Below, piece by piece: positions 29,991-39,905 of a DNA stretch of 64,000 bases. The stretch spans positions 124,001 to 188,000 of the forward strand of contig JAIOKI010000019.1 of assembly GCA_028335825.1 (NCBI GenBank). The letters are read 5' to 3'. Under the pieces are notes generated by a model. That model ran no database searches. It saw only the letters and a list, made by a program, of their open reading frames with translations, and was not told the DNA's origin. Source of the stretch: Nosema muscidifuracis (Eukaryota > Microsporidia > Nosematidae). A program made the position numbers and the translations under genes. Numbering within the stretch: position 1 is the stretch's first letter; each line of letters starts with the position of its first letter.

Positions 29991-31805
29991 CTTAGTAAAT
30001 AAAGCAAAAAAAGACCTCAACTATTAATAACTGAATTAGAATTGAATTAGATTCTTTAAATTATATTATGTTATTAAAATATTTTTTCTACTTTACACGC
30101 TACAAAAGTTTTGAAACAGAAAAAATGTAAATAAAAATTAAATACGACGTCATAAAGATTTATAATTTAATTTCAAAAATATCCTCTAAAAATTTATATT
30201 GTTCTACATTCTTAGTTCTAATTTTTTCAGAGGCAAATTGAATGCTTAATATCATAGAATATTTAAAAGAACTTAACTCTGTAAGTTTACTTTTCAAATC
30301 ATTTAAAAAAGATAAGTATAAAGTATGTGTATACAAATCAATAAGACCCTTTTTATAATATTCAGCTAATAAATTACTTGGATCACATGAACTTGTCAAA
30401 TGTATATCTTTTTTGTTTTTCTTAAAATAATTATCTAGAAACAAAATTCGGATTAAATTCATTCTTTTATCAAGTTTGATGAATTGAGAAAATGAGCCGG
30501 GTGGTCTAAAGCTATTAATAGCATTAATTAAACTATCTAATGATTGTAGTAAGCTTTTTTTTTATTTTCGGATCATCAATTTTGACTTGTTTTTGTTTAT
30601 TATAATTATTATGACACATATCGATTATATTTCTACTATAATGAATATATTGATTGTAATTATTACGCACATCATTAATTTCTTCAGTACTAATACAACT
30701 TAAATCCAAATTCAATAACTTAACATTCGAGCTTAACATAGCAAATTCGTAAAACTTTAACCAATCTTGTTCATAAGCAGTTTCAAAATCAATAATTCTA
30801 AAACAATTAGATGTAGAAACATTTGAATTAGTTAATTGATTCAAATTAGATTCAGTAGTTATAAATTCATCACTTTTTGATGTTGAAATGATTGGCTCTG
30901 ATTCTGACGATGAGATATCAATGTACTCCGGTTTAGTGGATAAATCTATGATTTCTTTTTTTTTTGACAAGTCTAGTGGAACAGTCTGTAAATCTTGAAC
31001 ATTATCTTGTATGTTTGTACTAATTAATAAATTAATATAAACAAAATACATTTGGGTGTCTAATTAAATTTTTTAATAAAAACTTTTTTATATTAAATTA
31101 TAAAATGAAAAATATTTTTTATATTAAATTATTAAATAATATTCGTTTTTAATTAATAAATGAATATATGTGGTTAATAATAATATTTTGTAACTCTGCG
31201 AAAATATTATTTTTAATCTTTAAGAAAAATGATCTCATTGTCAAAAACTTCATGTAATGTTATTTTTATAGAAAAATATAGTTAGCAGATATTTTATAGT
31301 AAGAGTGCTTAATGATGATACTCTAAAAATTTATTTTATGAATTTGAATGATGTCATTTTATATATTTCAGATCATAGTTTTAATTAAAATAGAAGTAGA
31401 AAATGTAAGAGAATAATTACATATATAATATTGCTAGACATAATATTCTTTATATCACAGAAACTATAATACTTATACTTCATATTTTATTTATAATAAT
31501 AATATTGCTGAACATCATTGTAGCATTAAAGCTTGACTTTTAAGAAAAATTAAAATTTTTTAACATAAAAAGTACATCTTCTCATGCTAAATTTTTTAAA
31601 TTGAATATTACAATATAATATAATATGTAATCGATTAAATCAATGAAGACTGTTGAATTTTACCACAATAACTTTATATTTTCTTTTTTCAAAAGTTTTC
31701 TCCATATAAATATTAGTTATGAAATGTCAAATTCATTTAATTTACAAAAAGTTACATATAAAATTTTCAAATAATCAAATGAGAATAATTTAATCTTATT
31801 ATAAT
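29010..31805. repeat. Segmental duplication unit 2 (LINE 3' part, secreted gene and flanks)
   Basis: About 29010-29985 is near-identical to 36068-37020 (LINE 3' part). From about 29990 the match includes the family gene and its upstream flank, ending abruptly at about 31805 after TAATCTTATTATAAT, the same edge at which unit 1 diverges. The abrupt edge next to a short imperfect inverted repeat (TTGTCATA...TATGACAA) marks a rearrangement or insertion point. Confidence 0.88.
30160..31051 (-). pseudogene. Secreted helical protein family, member 2, frameshifted
   Basis: Homologous along its full length to members 1 and 3. The leader (MYFVYINLLIST), the Ser/Thr linker and the first half of the helical domain are open from 31051. 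The frame then slips at a run of nine A (plus-strand T at 30555-30563) and resumes in another phase with the PPGSF region and the C terminus to 30160. It is otherwise undamaged, so the break is recent, a homopolymer sequencing error, or a slippage site. CCC (ACACCCAAATG) is kept before the ATG. Confidence 0.85.
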
Positions 31806-31832
31806 TGTCATAACCTCATGCTATGACAAGTA
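31806..31832. repeat. Imperfect inverted repeat at a duplication edge
   Basis: TTGTCATAACCTCATGCTATGACAA can fold into a stem of about nine pairs with a short loop. It starts exactly where the homology between duplication units 1 and 2 stops. It could be the scar of an insertion or a hairpin that promoted the break. Confidence 0.5.
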
Positions 31833-31920
31833 TTTTAAAATTTTATTTATTTTTAAATATCTCACAACCGTATTTTCAAAAAATTAAATAAATATAAAAT
31901 TTTAAAAAAAAGGGGAGAAA

Positions 31921-32094
31921 ATGAATTATAACCATCTAAATATTAGTAGAAACGGGACCCGCGCCGGAATAGATACAGCGCAGAGTAGAGGTCACCAGAA
32001 TGATAGTAAACAACAACATAAAATAAATAGTGTTTTAGAAACTTATTTTAAAAACGGGTCCTATCCCCGTGGGCATAACAATTATCAAAAATGA
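31921..32094 (+). CDS. 57-codon frame in an unusually GC-rich islet
   Basis: An ATG at 31921, preceded by GGGG (AAAAGGGGAGAAAATG), opens 57 codons ending in TGA. The product begins MNYNHLNISRNGTRAG and is rich in Asn, Gln, Arg, Gly and His. The codons are GC-rich (ACC CGC GCC GGA, GCG CAG), quite unlike any neighbour. The two segments RNGTRAG and KNGSYPRG look like an internal echo. No family is recognised. Alternatively the islet could be a structured RNA, since GGACCCG near its start can pair with CGGGTCC near its end. Transfer or a fragment of a mobile element would also explain the composition. Confidence 0.4.
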   Translation: MNYNHLNISRNGTRAGIDTAQSRGHQNDSKQQHKINSVLETYFKNGSYPRGHNNYQK

Positions 32095-32205
32095 TTGTAA
32101 TTTTATAATTAATAAATATAAGATAATAAAATTATATCTTTTACATTATCAAAAAATGATTGTATTTTATATTAATAAATATAAGATAATAAAATTATAT
32201 AAGTT
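32088..32205. repeat. About 56-base tandem duplication
   Basis: TATCAAAAATGATTGTA followed by AATAAATATAAGATAATAAA occurs twice in a row. The first copy includes the end of the GC-rich frame. From there to 32517 the sequence is A/T-rich with no gene. Confidence 0.85.
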
Positions 32206-32517
32206 AAAATAAATAAATACAAAAACTTCCAATTAAATAACATGTTAAATCTCTCAACATATTGTAAAATATTTTTTGATGATGTAATATAACTCAAATA
32301 TAAATATAATTATCAATATATATACAGAAGAAATCTAACATTTATTTATTATTAAAGTTTTTTATAGTATAAAATAATATTTATTCGTTACATAAAATAT
32401 CAACTAAATTTTATAAAAAATTAAAATACAATTTTATAAATATTCTCCTTTTATATGAGATATTTGACTTTATTTAATTTAACAGATATAATTTTTAGTA
32501 TAAAAGATTAAAAAAAA

Positions 32518-33243
32518 ATGTTGGGTATGTCTATTTTAAACATAAAGACAGTATCTCTTGGAATAGTTATAGTAATATTAGGAATATTTGTGTATTCTGT
32601 ATATATTAATGAAGATGGAAATAAGTCTTCAGAAAATCTTAATAATCCATCTACTAGTACTAGTAAAAAGAACGTGCCTGATAAAAAGTATTTGACTTCT
32701 AATTCAAAATTCGATGAAATAGTAGATGAAACTCTTAAAGAAGATTACGATTGTGAAAACAAAGAGCAAAACCAAAATTTACTCAAGGCAATGATTTATA
32801 GTTCAAAAGCTTTTAATTATATGAATAAAGAAATGGTACAACAAATATATTTAAATGGTTCTTATAATACTTCTTCAAGAAAAATAAATGACGGTGAAGT
32901 AGAAAAAATTCTTAAATCAAATAAAAAGTATATAGATGAGCTAGAAAATAAAAATACTAAAATTCCTAAATTACGAATCCAGTTTGAACGTGATTATATA
33001 CTTAATAAATTTAGGAATATTTTTAAAGGAATCTCGTTATATGATTCAAAAAATAAACCTAATGAAATTATTAAATATAATGAGAAATTGATAGAAAAAA
33101 TGAAAGAAGAAATTATTAAAGTATTTCCTAAAGAAGTTTATGATATTATGTTTAAGAAAGAATTTACATATGAATTCCTTGATGATTTATTCAGTCCATT
33201 GGAAATTTATTTTTATGAAAAGTTGTTTGAATTATTAGAATAA
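32518..33243 (+). CDS. Hypothetical signal-anchored or secreted protein
   Basis: 241 residues, not recognised. A hydrophobic helix at about 12-27 (VSLGIVIVILGIFVYSV) forms a signal anchor or uncleaved leader, followed by a Ser/Thr/Asn linker and a charged, helical body rich in Lys and Glu. A start at the second ATG (residue 4, MSILN) is equally possible. There is no CCC motif. Codon use matches the other island genes. It lies between the GC-rich islet and the Ty3-like element, and its architecture (leader, linker, helical domain) parallels the three-copy family without clear sequence similarity. Confidence 0.72.
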   Translation: MLGMSILNIKTVSLGIVIVILGIFVYSVYINEDGNKSSENLNNPSTSTSKKNVPDKKYLTSNSKFDEIVDETLKEDYDCENKEQNQNLLKAMIYSSKAFNYMNKEMVQQIYLNGSYNTSSRKINDGEVEKILKSNKKYIDELENKNTKIPKLRIQFERDYILNKFRNIFKGISLYDSKNKPNEIIKYNEKLIEKMKEEIIKVFPKEVYDIMFKKEFTYEFLDDLFSPLEIYFYEKLFELLE

Positions 33244-33532
33244 ACTTTTAATTAATAAATTTCTATGTTTTATTATAGTCGTCCGTTATTTTTTTATCAA
33301 AACTAGTTAGAGCTTTCCAGTTCCAAGGATGACTTTTAATAATGGCAAAAATAAATATTAACCGTTTTTTTAAATTATAGCTTAGCTACTCAGAATAACT
33401 CTTATTAGGGGTTAAAAAATAAATATTAAACTTTTTTATGGAATAAATAAGTACAATATTTTTCTATTTAACAATTTCTCATACTCAAAAGATAATTAAA
33501 CTTAAAACATGATTTTTATAAACTAATCATAC
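33244..33532. other. Left flank of the Ty3-like element
   Basis: A/T-rich and without open frames. It does not resemble the LINE sequence on the right side of the Ty3-like element, so the two flanks are not halves of one obvious target. Confidence 0.5.
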
Positions 33533-33584
33533 TGTTGCAGATAAATATTTTAAATAAATAACTCCTAACTTATAAATCATAACA
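33533..33584 (+). repeat. Left LTR (52 bases) of the Ty3-like element
   Basis: Begins TGTTGCAGATAAATATTTTA and ends AAATCATAACA, giving the usual TG...CA ends. It matches 35995-36045 with a few differences. At 52 bases it is among the shortest LTRs one could expect. Confidence 0.9.
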
Positions 33585-35994
33585 CGGTGGAGAATAAAAA
33601 GCATAATGATAAGTTTAAAGAAATGTTATTAAGATTGAATAAGATATCCAGTAAGAATCTTGAAATAGACTTGACCAGAAGAGAATATGATTTGAAATTT
33701 TTAAAAATGACGAATGGAGAGAAACTGAGTAATATTTTATTTAGCGCAGAAGATGACCTAATTAGATGGCATCAAGACGAATTTAGATTAAAGAAGCTCA
33801 ATGAAATTAATTATGAGTTGTGGAAAGAAAAGGCAATTGAAACCTTTAGAACGAGATATCTCTTAGAGATTATCGGAAAAGAAGCAAACAAGAATTGAAA
33901 CAGCCGTGGACTATTTTAAAGGCATGAAAAGATATGGGAAACAGCTAAAATTGAAGGAAGATATGATTTTAGAAATAGCAAAAAAATGCCTTATAAAAAA
34001 TAAGACTGAAATTCGACTAGCTATCTGTGGAGAGAAAAAAATTACTAAAGCTATGTTTGAAAAGTTAAAAGAGGATGATGATATAGGAGATGACTTGTAT
34101 GTGGCAAGAATGAAAAAAAAGAGAAAAATATCTAAAAGAAATGAACAGACTCAGAAAAAAACAGTTGGGGATAGACAAATTAAGTTTAATCAGTCAAAGA
34201 GAGTTAATGTTATTAAAACAGAAGAGATTTTGAATGAAGATAATTATTTATATGTTAACGGTAATAAATTTCCAGCATTATTTGATACGGAAGCAAAGGA
34301 AAATTATATTTCAAAAAAAAAATAGTTAAAACACTTAGAATTAGAATGTTTAAACTTAGACAGGTAAGAGAAAGATTTACGTGTTTACATGAAAAATTTA
34401 TTATAGAAGAGTGTACTAAGCTGAAGTTTACATATAAAAGCGCTAGCTACGAAGAAATCTTTTATATATTACCAAAAAGAGAAGATGATTTTATTATTAT
34501 GGGAAGAGATTGGTTAAGGAAGGCAGATCATAACCAGGAAATCGATCGGAAAAAAAGAAGAGAATATAGAATACTTGATAGAGGAGTTATCAAGGAATAA
34601 AAAAAGGAATATCTCGGGATGCGGGTGTAGAATAGAAACAGAGGAAGATAAAATAGTAGTAGATAAACAATACAAACTCCCACAAGCATATGAAGAAAAG
34701 GTTGAACTAGAAGTAAGAAGATTGTTGAAAAACAATTACATAAGACCAAGTAAGTCAACATGGTTGAACAATGTAAGACCAGTATTGAAACCGGATGGCA
34801 GTATTAGACTTACTACAAATTTAATCCGCCTGAATAAGTTGGTGGTCTTGGACAAATATTCGTTACCAATTATCGACGAAATTCTTTATAAATTAAAAGG
34901 TATGGCGTGGTACTCGAAGATAGATTTAAAGGAAGGGTTCTTCCAGATCCCAATAAATGAACAAGATTGTCATAAGATAGCATTTAGGATAAAAAATAGA
35001 TTATACGAATGGATCAGAATGCCAATGGTTTTCAAAAATTCGCCGGCAATATTTCAAAGGACAATGGATAGCATATTAGAAGAATTTATAGGTATATGTT
35101 GCTATGTGTATGTGGACGACATAATTATTTTTGGAAAAACGAAATAGGATCATGATAGAGCTTTTAAAAAAGTCGTAAAGACTCTGATATCACACAATAT
35201 TACAGCAAATAAAGAAAAAATAATTTTTGCAGTCCCTGAGATAAAGTTTTTAGGACACATTTTGAAAAAAGATAAAATATCTCCTTGTATTGACAATAAA
35301 GCAAGCATTGCAAATTATCCAATACCGACGAATTCTGATGAAGTAAAACGATTTTTAGGGATAGTCAACTATTATAGAAAGTTCATACTTGGTTGTGCGA
35401 CAATTCAAGAACCGTTTCTCAATCTGACTCGCAAGAATGTCGCTTACATTTGGTATGATAACTGTGAAAACGCTTTCTAAAGACTAAAAAATGAATTACT
35501 AGGCGAAAAGGTTTTACATCAGCCGGATTTTAAAAAAACTTTATTTTAGAAACGGATGCTTCCAATGTAGGAGTTGGGGCGGTATTGTGCCAAGAATTTA
35601 ACGGAAGCGTACTGTCTGTTGCTTTTGCCTCAAGAAAACTTGAAAACGCGAAAAGGAATTATTCAATCAGTGAAAAAGAGATGTTGGCTACACTGTGAAC
35701 GATGGAACACTTTAAGTACTTTTTACTTGGAAGAAAATTTAAATTAATTACAGAAAACAAAGCTCTAAAAGCTTTCAATGAAAGAGGAATGGTACAATCA
35801 GCACGGATCGAACGCTGGATAGAAAGAATACAGATCTTTAGCTTTGAAATAGAATACAGGAAGGGGTCCGAAATTCCGCATGTGGATGCATTAAGCAGAA
35901 TTTCACGCGAAGAAGTAAATATAATCAGTAAAAATGCACTAAAATACAAGATTAAGGATGTGAATAAAAGAGGTTTATTGATTTAGAGGAGGAA

Positions 35995-36045
35995 TGTTGC
36001 AGATAAATATTTTAATAAATAACCCTTAACTCTTAAATCATAACA
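35995..36045 (+). repeat. Right LTR (51 bases) of the Ty3-like element
   Basis: Begins TGTTGCAGATAAATATTTTA and ends AAATCATAACA. It is preceded directly by the purine tract AGAGGAGGAA, the expected plus-strand primer site. Confidence 0.9.
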
Positions 36046-36067
36046 GACATATTTAGAGATATTCTCA

Positions 36068-37020
36068 CCAAGACACATAATTTTTAGAGTGGTAGAATTG
36101 GAAATGAACTCAGAAATAAGCTCAGGGAGCGCAAAAGTACGTAAAAGCGAATAAGGATATAAATACATATGAATATTTGAAGATGCTCATGGATATTCAT
36201 TTGTTCAGACCAAAGATAAGATAATATCTACCATTTAAGTGAGATGCAAAAAGCTGTTCAAAGCCAAACTGTAAACGCTAAAAAAATAATAAATGCATTG
36301 AATGATCATGCGGCATTGGTAATTAATTACTATACTTGAATTATAGAAATGGAACCAAATGAATACAGAGAAATAAATGAGAACATTCGCCATATACACC
36401 AGAAACCTGTTTGCAAAGAAAGGTTGTATTTCTCGAGGAAAAACTGAGAGGAGGTGAAAAAATATTACTGCACTTATACCTAATATTAAACGACATGAAG
36501 TAATCTATACTTAGAATACGAGCTATAAACAAGCACAGGATAAAAGTAATAATCATCTTTCAAAAATAAAACCTTTTTTAATAAGTAAAATTATTTAGAA
36601 GAAGTCCAAAAGAACAGTTTATATAGTGAAATTACAAACAAATATAACCTTTAAAATCAATTTAGATATTGAACAGATCCTATAATCATCACGAAAGATT
36701 CTTTAACATAGCTGATAATAGGAATTATAACTACAAGGCCGGAGGAAGTATTATATGATACAAATATATATCTAGAAATAAATAATAAGCTCCTTTACTG
36801 AAATGAGAAAATAAAGACGGTCAATTACCTGGGTACGCAGTGTGATATAATGCTAATGTATGACTAGATGAGACACCATAACGAAGCCCTACGATGCTTC
36901 TATCTACATATTTCAGACTTACAAAACTAAGAAATCATTTAGTCTAAGAATGTCATAATTAAAGTTTATTCTAGAATTGCGATTAGTATAGATATTAAAT
37001 ATAACAAACTTGATATATTA
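36068..37020 (+). mobile_element. LINE remnant, 3' part, second copy
   Basis: Near-identical to about 29012-29985 of the first LINE remnant, including the RT-downstream region and the 3' boundary next to the secreted-gene flank. Its left edge lies about 20 bases from the right LTR of the Ty3-like element. The shared edge and identity show that it was copied together with the secreted gene rather than inserted on its own. Confidence 0.85.
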
Positions 37021-37217
37021 ATAATTTACCCTTAGTAAATAAAGCAAAAAAAGACTTCAACTATTAATAACCAAATTTGAATTAGATTATTAAGATTATT
37101 TAAACTGACTAAAATTTTATTATGTTATTAAAAATATTTTTTTTCTTATTTTATCCGTTATAAAAATTTTGAAACAAAAAAATTGGAAATATAATTGAAT
37201 ATGATGTCATAATTAAT

Positions 37218-38108
37218 TTAGAATTTATTTTTAAAATAATCCTCGATAGATTCATATTGATCTAAATTCTTAGATTTAATATGTTCAGAGGCACATTGAA
37301 TTTCTAATGCCATAGAATTTTTCAAAGAAATTATTTTTTTAAGTTTAGTTTTCAAATTCTTTATAATATTAAAGTATGAATTGTATGTTTCCAAATCAAT
37401 AAAACCTATACTGTAATATTCAATTAATAAATTACTTGGATCATATGTACTTATCAAATGCATATATTCTGTTTGTTTCTTATAAAACTTATTTAAAAAT
37501 AAAATTCGGAGTAAATTCATTCTTTTATCAAGTTTGATGAATTGAGAAAATGAACCAGGTGGTTTTAAGCTATCAATAATATTAATTAAAAGTTCTAATG
37601 AGTATTTTAAGCTGTTTTGTACTTTCTGATCATTAATTTCAACTTGTTTTTGCTCATTATAATTATCATGACATTCCTTGATCAATTTTTTACTTAAATA
37701 GGTATATCTATAATATCTTCTACGCATATTGTTAATTTTTTCGCTACTAAAACAACTTAAATCCAAATTCAATAACTTACCATTCAAGCTTAATATAGCA
37801 AATTCGTAAAACCTATACCAATCTTGTTCATAAGCAGTTTCAAAATCAATAATTCTCAAACATTTAGTTGTAGAAACATTTGTATTAGTTAATTGATTCA
37901 AATTAGATTCGTTGGTTATAAATTCATCACTTTTTGATGTTGAAATGATTGGCTCTGATTCTGACGATGAGATATCCATGTACTCCGGTTTAGTAGATAA
38001 ATCTATGATTTCATTCTTTTTTGACAAGTCTAGTGGAACAGTCTGAAAATCCTGAACATTATCTTGTATATTTGTACTAATTAATAAATTAATATAAAAA
38101 AAATACAT
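37218..38108 (-). CDS. Secreted helical protein, three-copy family, member 3
   Basis: 296 residues and intact. It has the leader MYFFYINLLIST, a Ser/Asp linker (DISSSESEP), then the helical domain with LLNLDLSCFS, KPPGSFSQFIKLDKRM and YDPSNLLIEYYSIGFID. It is equal in length to member 1, with substitutions spread through the helical domain (for example LSLNGK against LSSNVK). CCC (ATACCCAAATG) precedes the ATG. Together with members 1 and 2 it forms a dispersed tandem family on the minus strand. Confidence 0.85.
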   Translation of the reverse strand: MYFFYINLLISTNIQDNVQDFQTVPLDLSKKNEIIDLSTKPEYMDISSSESEPIISTSKSDEFITNESNLNQLTNTNVSTTKCLRIIDFETAYEQDWYRFYEFAILSLNGKLLNLDLSCFSSEKINNMRRRYYRYTYLSKKLIKECHDNYNEQKQVEINDQKVQNSLKYSLELLINIIDSLKPPGSFSQFIKLDKRMNLLRILFLNKFYKKQTEYMHLISTYDPSNLLIEYYSIGFIDLETYNSYFNIIKNLKTKLKKIISLKNSMALEIQCASEHIKSKNLDQYESIEDYFKNKF

Positions 38109-38979
38109 TTGGGTATTAAAAAAGTTATTTTTTATAGAAAATAATATTCGTTTTTAATTAATAAATGAATATATGTGGCTAATAATAATTTTTTGATTTA
38201 ATTTTAATAACTTTACAGAAATATTATTTTTAATTTTTTGAGAAAAATGATCTCATTGTCAAAAACTTCATGTTTTATTATTTTTATAAAAAATATAGTT
38301 AGCAGATATTTAATAGTAAGAGTGCTTAATGATGATACTCTAAACACTTTTTTTATGAATTAATATGATATCATAATTAATAATTTCTGATCATATTTTT
38401 AATTAAAAATTAATTAAAATAGAAGTAGAAAATATAAAAAGATATAATTACATGAATAAAATTGCTACAAATAACAAGTTAACTATTAAAGATTTTATTT
38501 CTTTAGATTTTATTTTTATATTGTTTGGTAGTTTAAGAAAGTTAAATAACATCGATCAATCGATTCATTTATATGAAAGGTTTGGAGTATGAATTTTATT
38601 TTTCTACCCCTAATAATAAAATTCTGTTCTGAGAACTTAAATGCCTTTTCATAAATAAAATTATTGACATTTATTTTTAAACCCCTAAAAATAAAAGTAC
38701 AAGATGTTAAGACAACATAATATTTTTTAAAAAGAGTCAATATTTGTAAAAATACAATTAAAATTAAATTTAATTGCATATGTAAGGTTATAATATCATC
38801 TTAATAAAATGAAGATAATATTACTATAAGATGTTAATATTGTATACAAGAAGTTTCTTTATTATAAAAAGTATATTCTTGTTCTGAGAATGAAAAATAT
38901 TTAGTCTATGTATATATAAAGATGATTAAAAATAAAAACTTATAGATAGAAATCTAAGTACAATTTTTAACCCTTAACA

Positions 38980-39243
38980 ATGATTATTAAATTCAGTGGA
39001 AGTAGTGATTCTAATCTAAACGATAAAGATGTAGAATATGAAGGTCCCTACAAAAACATACGTGATGTATTTATACATTTACATAAAAATCTAACTGACG
39101 AATTTTCTAATCCAGATGGATCTATTAAAGATGGAGTTCTTTGTTTAGTAGATGATAGTGATTGGGAATTATATAACTGTTATGATGTTGATATAAGTGA
39201 CGTAAAAGTCATTACTCTTATTAATACTATACATGGTGGATAA
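38980..39243 (+). CDS. URM1: Ubiquitin-related modifier 1
   Basis: 87 residues ending in the diglycine INTIHGG. The family pattern is clear: a start with a FSGSS strand, a central segment IRDVFIHLHKNL, then GVLCLVDDSDWELYN (ILVLINDxDWEL in URM1) and the end LINTIHGG. URM1 is activated at its C-terminal Gly as a thiocarboxylate and supplies sulphur for 2-thiolation of the wobble uridine of tRNA-Lys, Glu and Gln; it can also be attached to proteins. CCC (TAACCCTTAACAATG) lies before the start. It lies 59 bases upstream of the zinc-finger gene. Confidence 0.93.
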   Translation: MIIKFSGSSDSNLNDKDVEYEGPYKNIRDVFIHLHKNLTDEFSNPDGSIKDGVLCLVDDSDWELYNCYDVDISDVKVITLINTIHGG

Positions 39244-39302
39244 TTATTATTTTATTTTAAATAAAAAATCTTTTTTTTCTTTTTTGGATCCCATCTTTGT
39301 AC

Positions 39303-39575
39303 ATGGGTTTGATTTATATATGTTTACTCTGCAATAAAGAATACTCAAGAAAACACAAACTAGATCAGCATTTTGATACACATCTGAATTATAATTATAA
39401 ACATAAATGTGAAAAATGTAAAAAAAATTTTAATAAGAAGAGTCATCTAAGAAGACACATTTCTGAAGTTCATGAAAAATCACAAGAATTTAGATGTAAA
39501 ATTTGTAATAAGAATTTTCTTAATAAAGTAAATTTAGAAAGACATATATGGTCTCAACATCCTTCCATAGATTAA
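39303..39575 (+). CDS. Three-finger C2H2 zinc-finger protein
   Basis: 90 residues from the ATG at 39303, which follows CCC (GGATCCCATC); the frame is open six bases further up but without ATG. Three C2H2 fingers fill the protein: CLLCNKEYSRKHKLDQHFDTH, then CEKCKKNFNKKSHLRRH with SEVH, then CKICNKNFLNKVNLERH with SQH. The linkers are short and basic. Such a protein binds nucleic acid; it could be a transcription factor, a reduced TFIIIA or a ribosome-assembly factor. Confidence 0.85.
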   Translation: MGLIYICLLCNKEYSRKHKLDQHFDTHLNYNYKHKCEKCKKNFNKKSHLRRHISEVHEKSQEFRCKICNKNFLNKVNLERHIWSQHPSID

Positions 39576-39905
39576 TGTAGTAAATACGTTAATATTTTTG
39601 TAATTGACCAATAAAAAATATTTTATTATATATTTAATTTAATAAATAAGTTAATATTTTTGTAATTGACCAATAAAAATTATTTTATTATATATTTAAT
39701 TTAATGTGATAGATAATTTATTTGATTAATTTTATAATTATTTTATTATCTTCAATATATTTAATTTAATTATATATTCTTAATATTATACCTATTAGAT
39801 ATTTAATTATATATTAAATATTTTATTATATATATGTTAATAAATAGAGAATATAATCTTTAAATCCTTCAATAGATTTAATATAATAAAAATTAAATAA
39901 TTTTT
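39576..39905. repeat. Gap with a duplicated block of about 60 bases
   Basis: GTTAATATTTTTGTAATTGACC and TTTTATTATATATTTAATTT occur twice between 39587 and 39705. The rest of the 330-base gap is A/T-rich with no gene. Confidence 0.8.

Larger units (their letters stand above)
33533..36045 (+). mobile_element. Ty3-like LTR element, broken, about 2.5 kb
   Basis: A fossil retroelement bounded by two very short LTRs (33533-33584 and 35995-36045). Parts in order: a Lys/Glu-rich gag-like region (about 33587-34240), an aspartic-protease-like segment (about 34245-34580), reverse transcriptase (about 34640-35147, with YVDD at 35109-35120), and RNase H to about 35985. A purine-rich tract (AGAGGAGGAA) abuts the right LTR. 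No integrase region is recognisable within these bounds. The coding region is interrupted in several places (about four or five), so it is inactive. The LTRs are about 90 percent alike, suggesting moderate age. Flanks show no clear target duplication. Confidence 0.9.
36068..38470. repeat. Segmental duplication unit 3 (LINE 3' part, secreted gene and flanks)
   Basis: Matches unit 2 over the LINE part, gene and 5' flank, and unit 1 over the gene and 5' flank. Similarity in the upstream flank fades near 38470. Confidence 0.85.

Noticed and set aside
31940-31995. Resemblance of GGAATAGATACAG...AGA...CACC to U6 snRNA
   Set aside because: The ACAGAGA and AGC boxes of U6 are not present in order and no stem can be matched.
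33244-36070. Ty3-like element inserted cleanly into the LINE copy of unit 3
   Set aside because: The left flank does not resemble LINE sequence and the 5-base flanks do not match, so a simple insertion is not supported.
38516-38779. 87-codon minus-strand frame
   Set aside because: Composition is that of flanking A/T-rich DNA, no start motif, no recognisable domain; considered chance.
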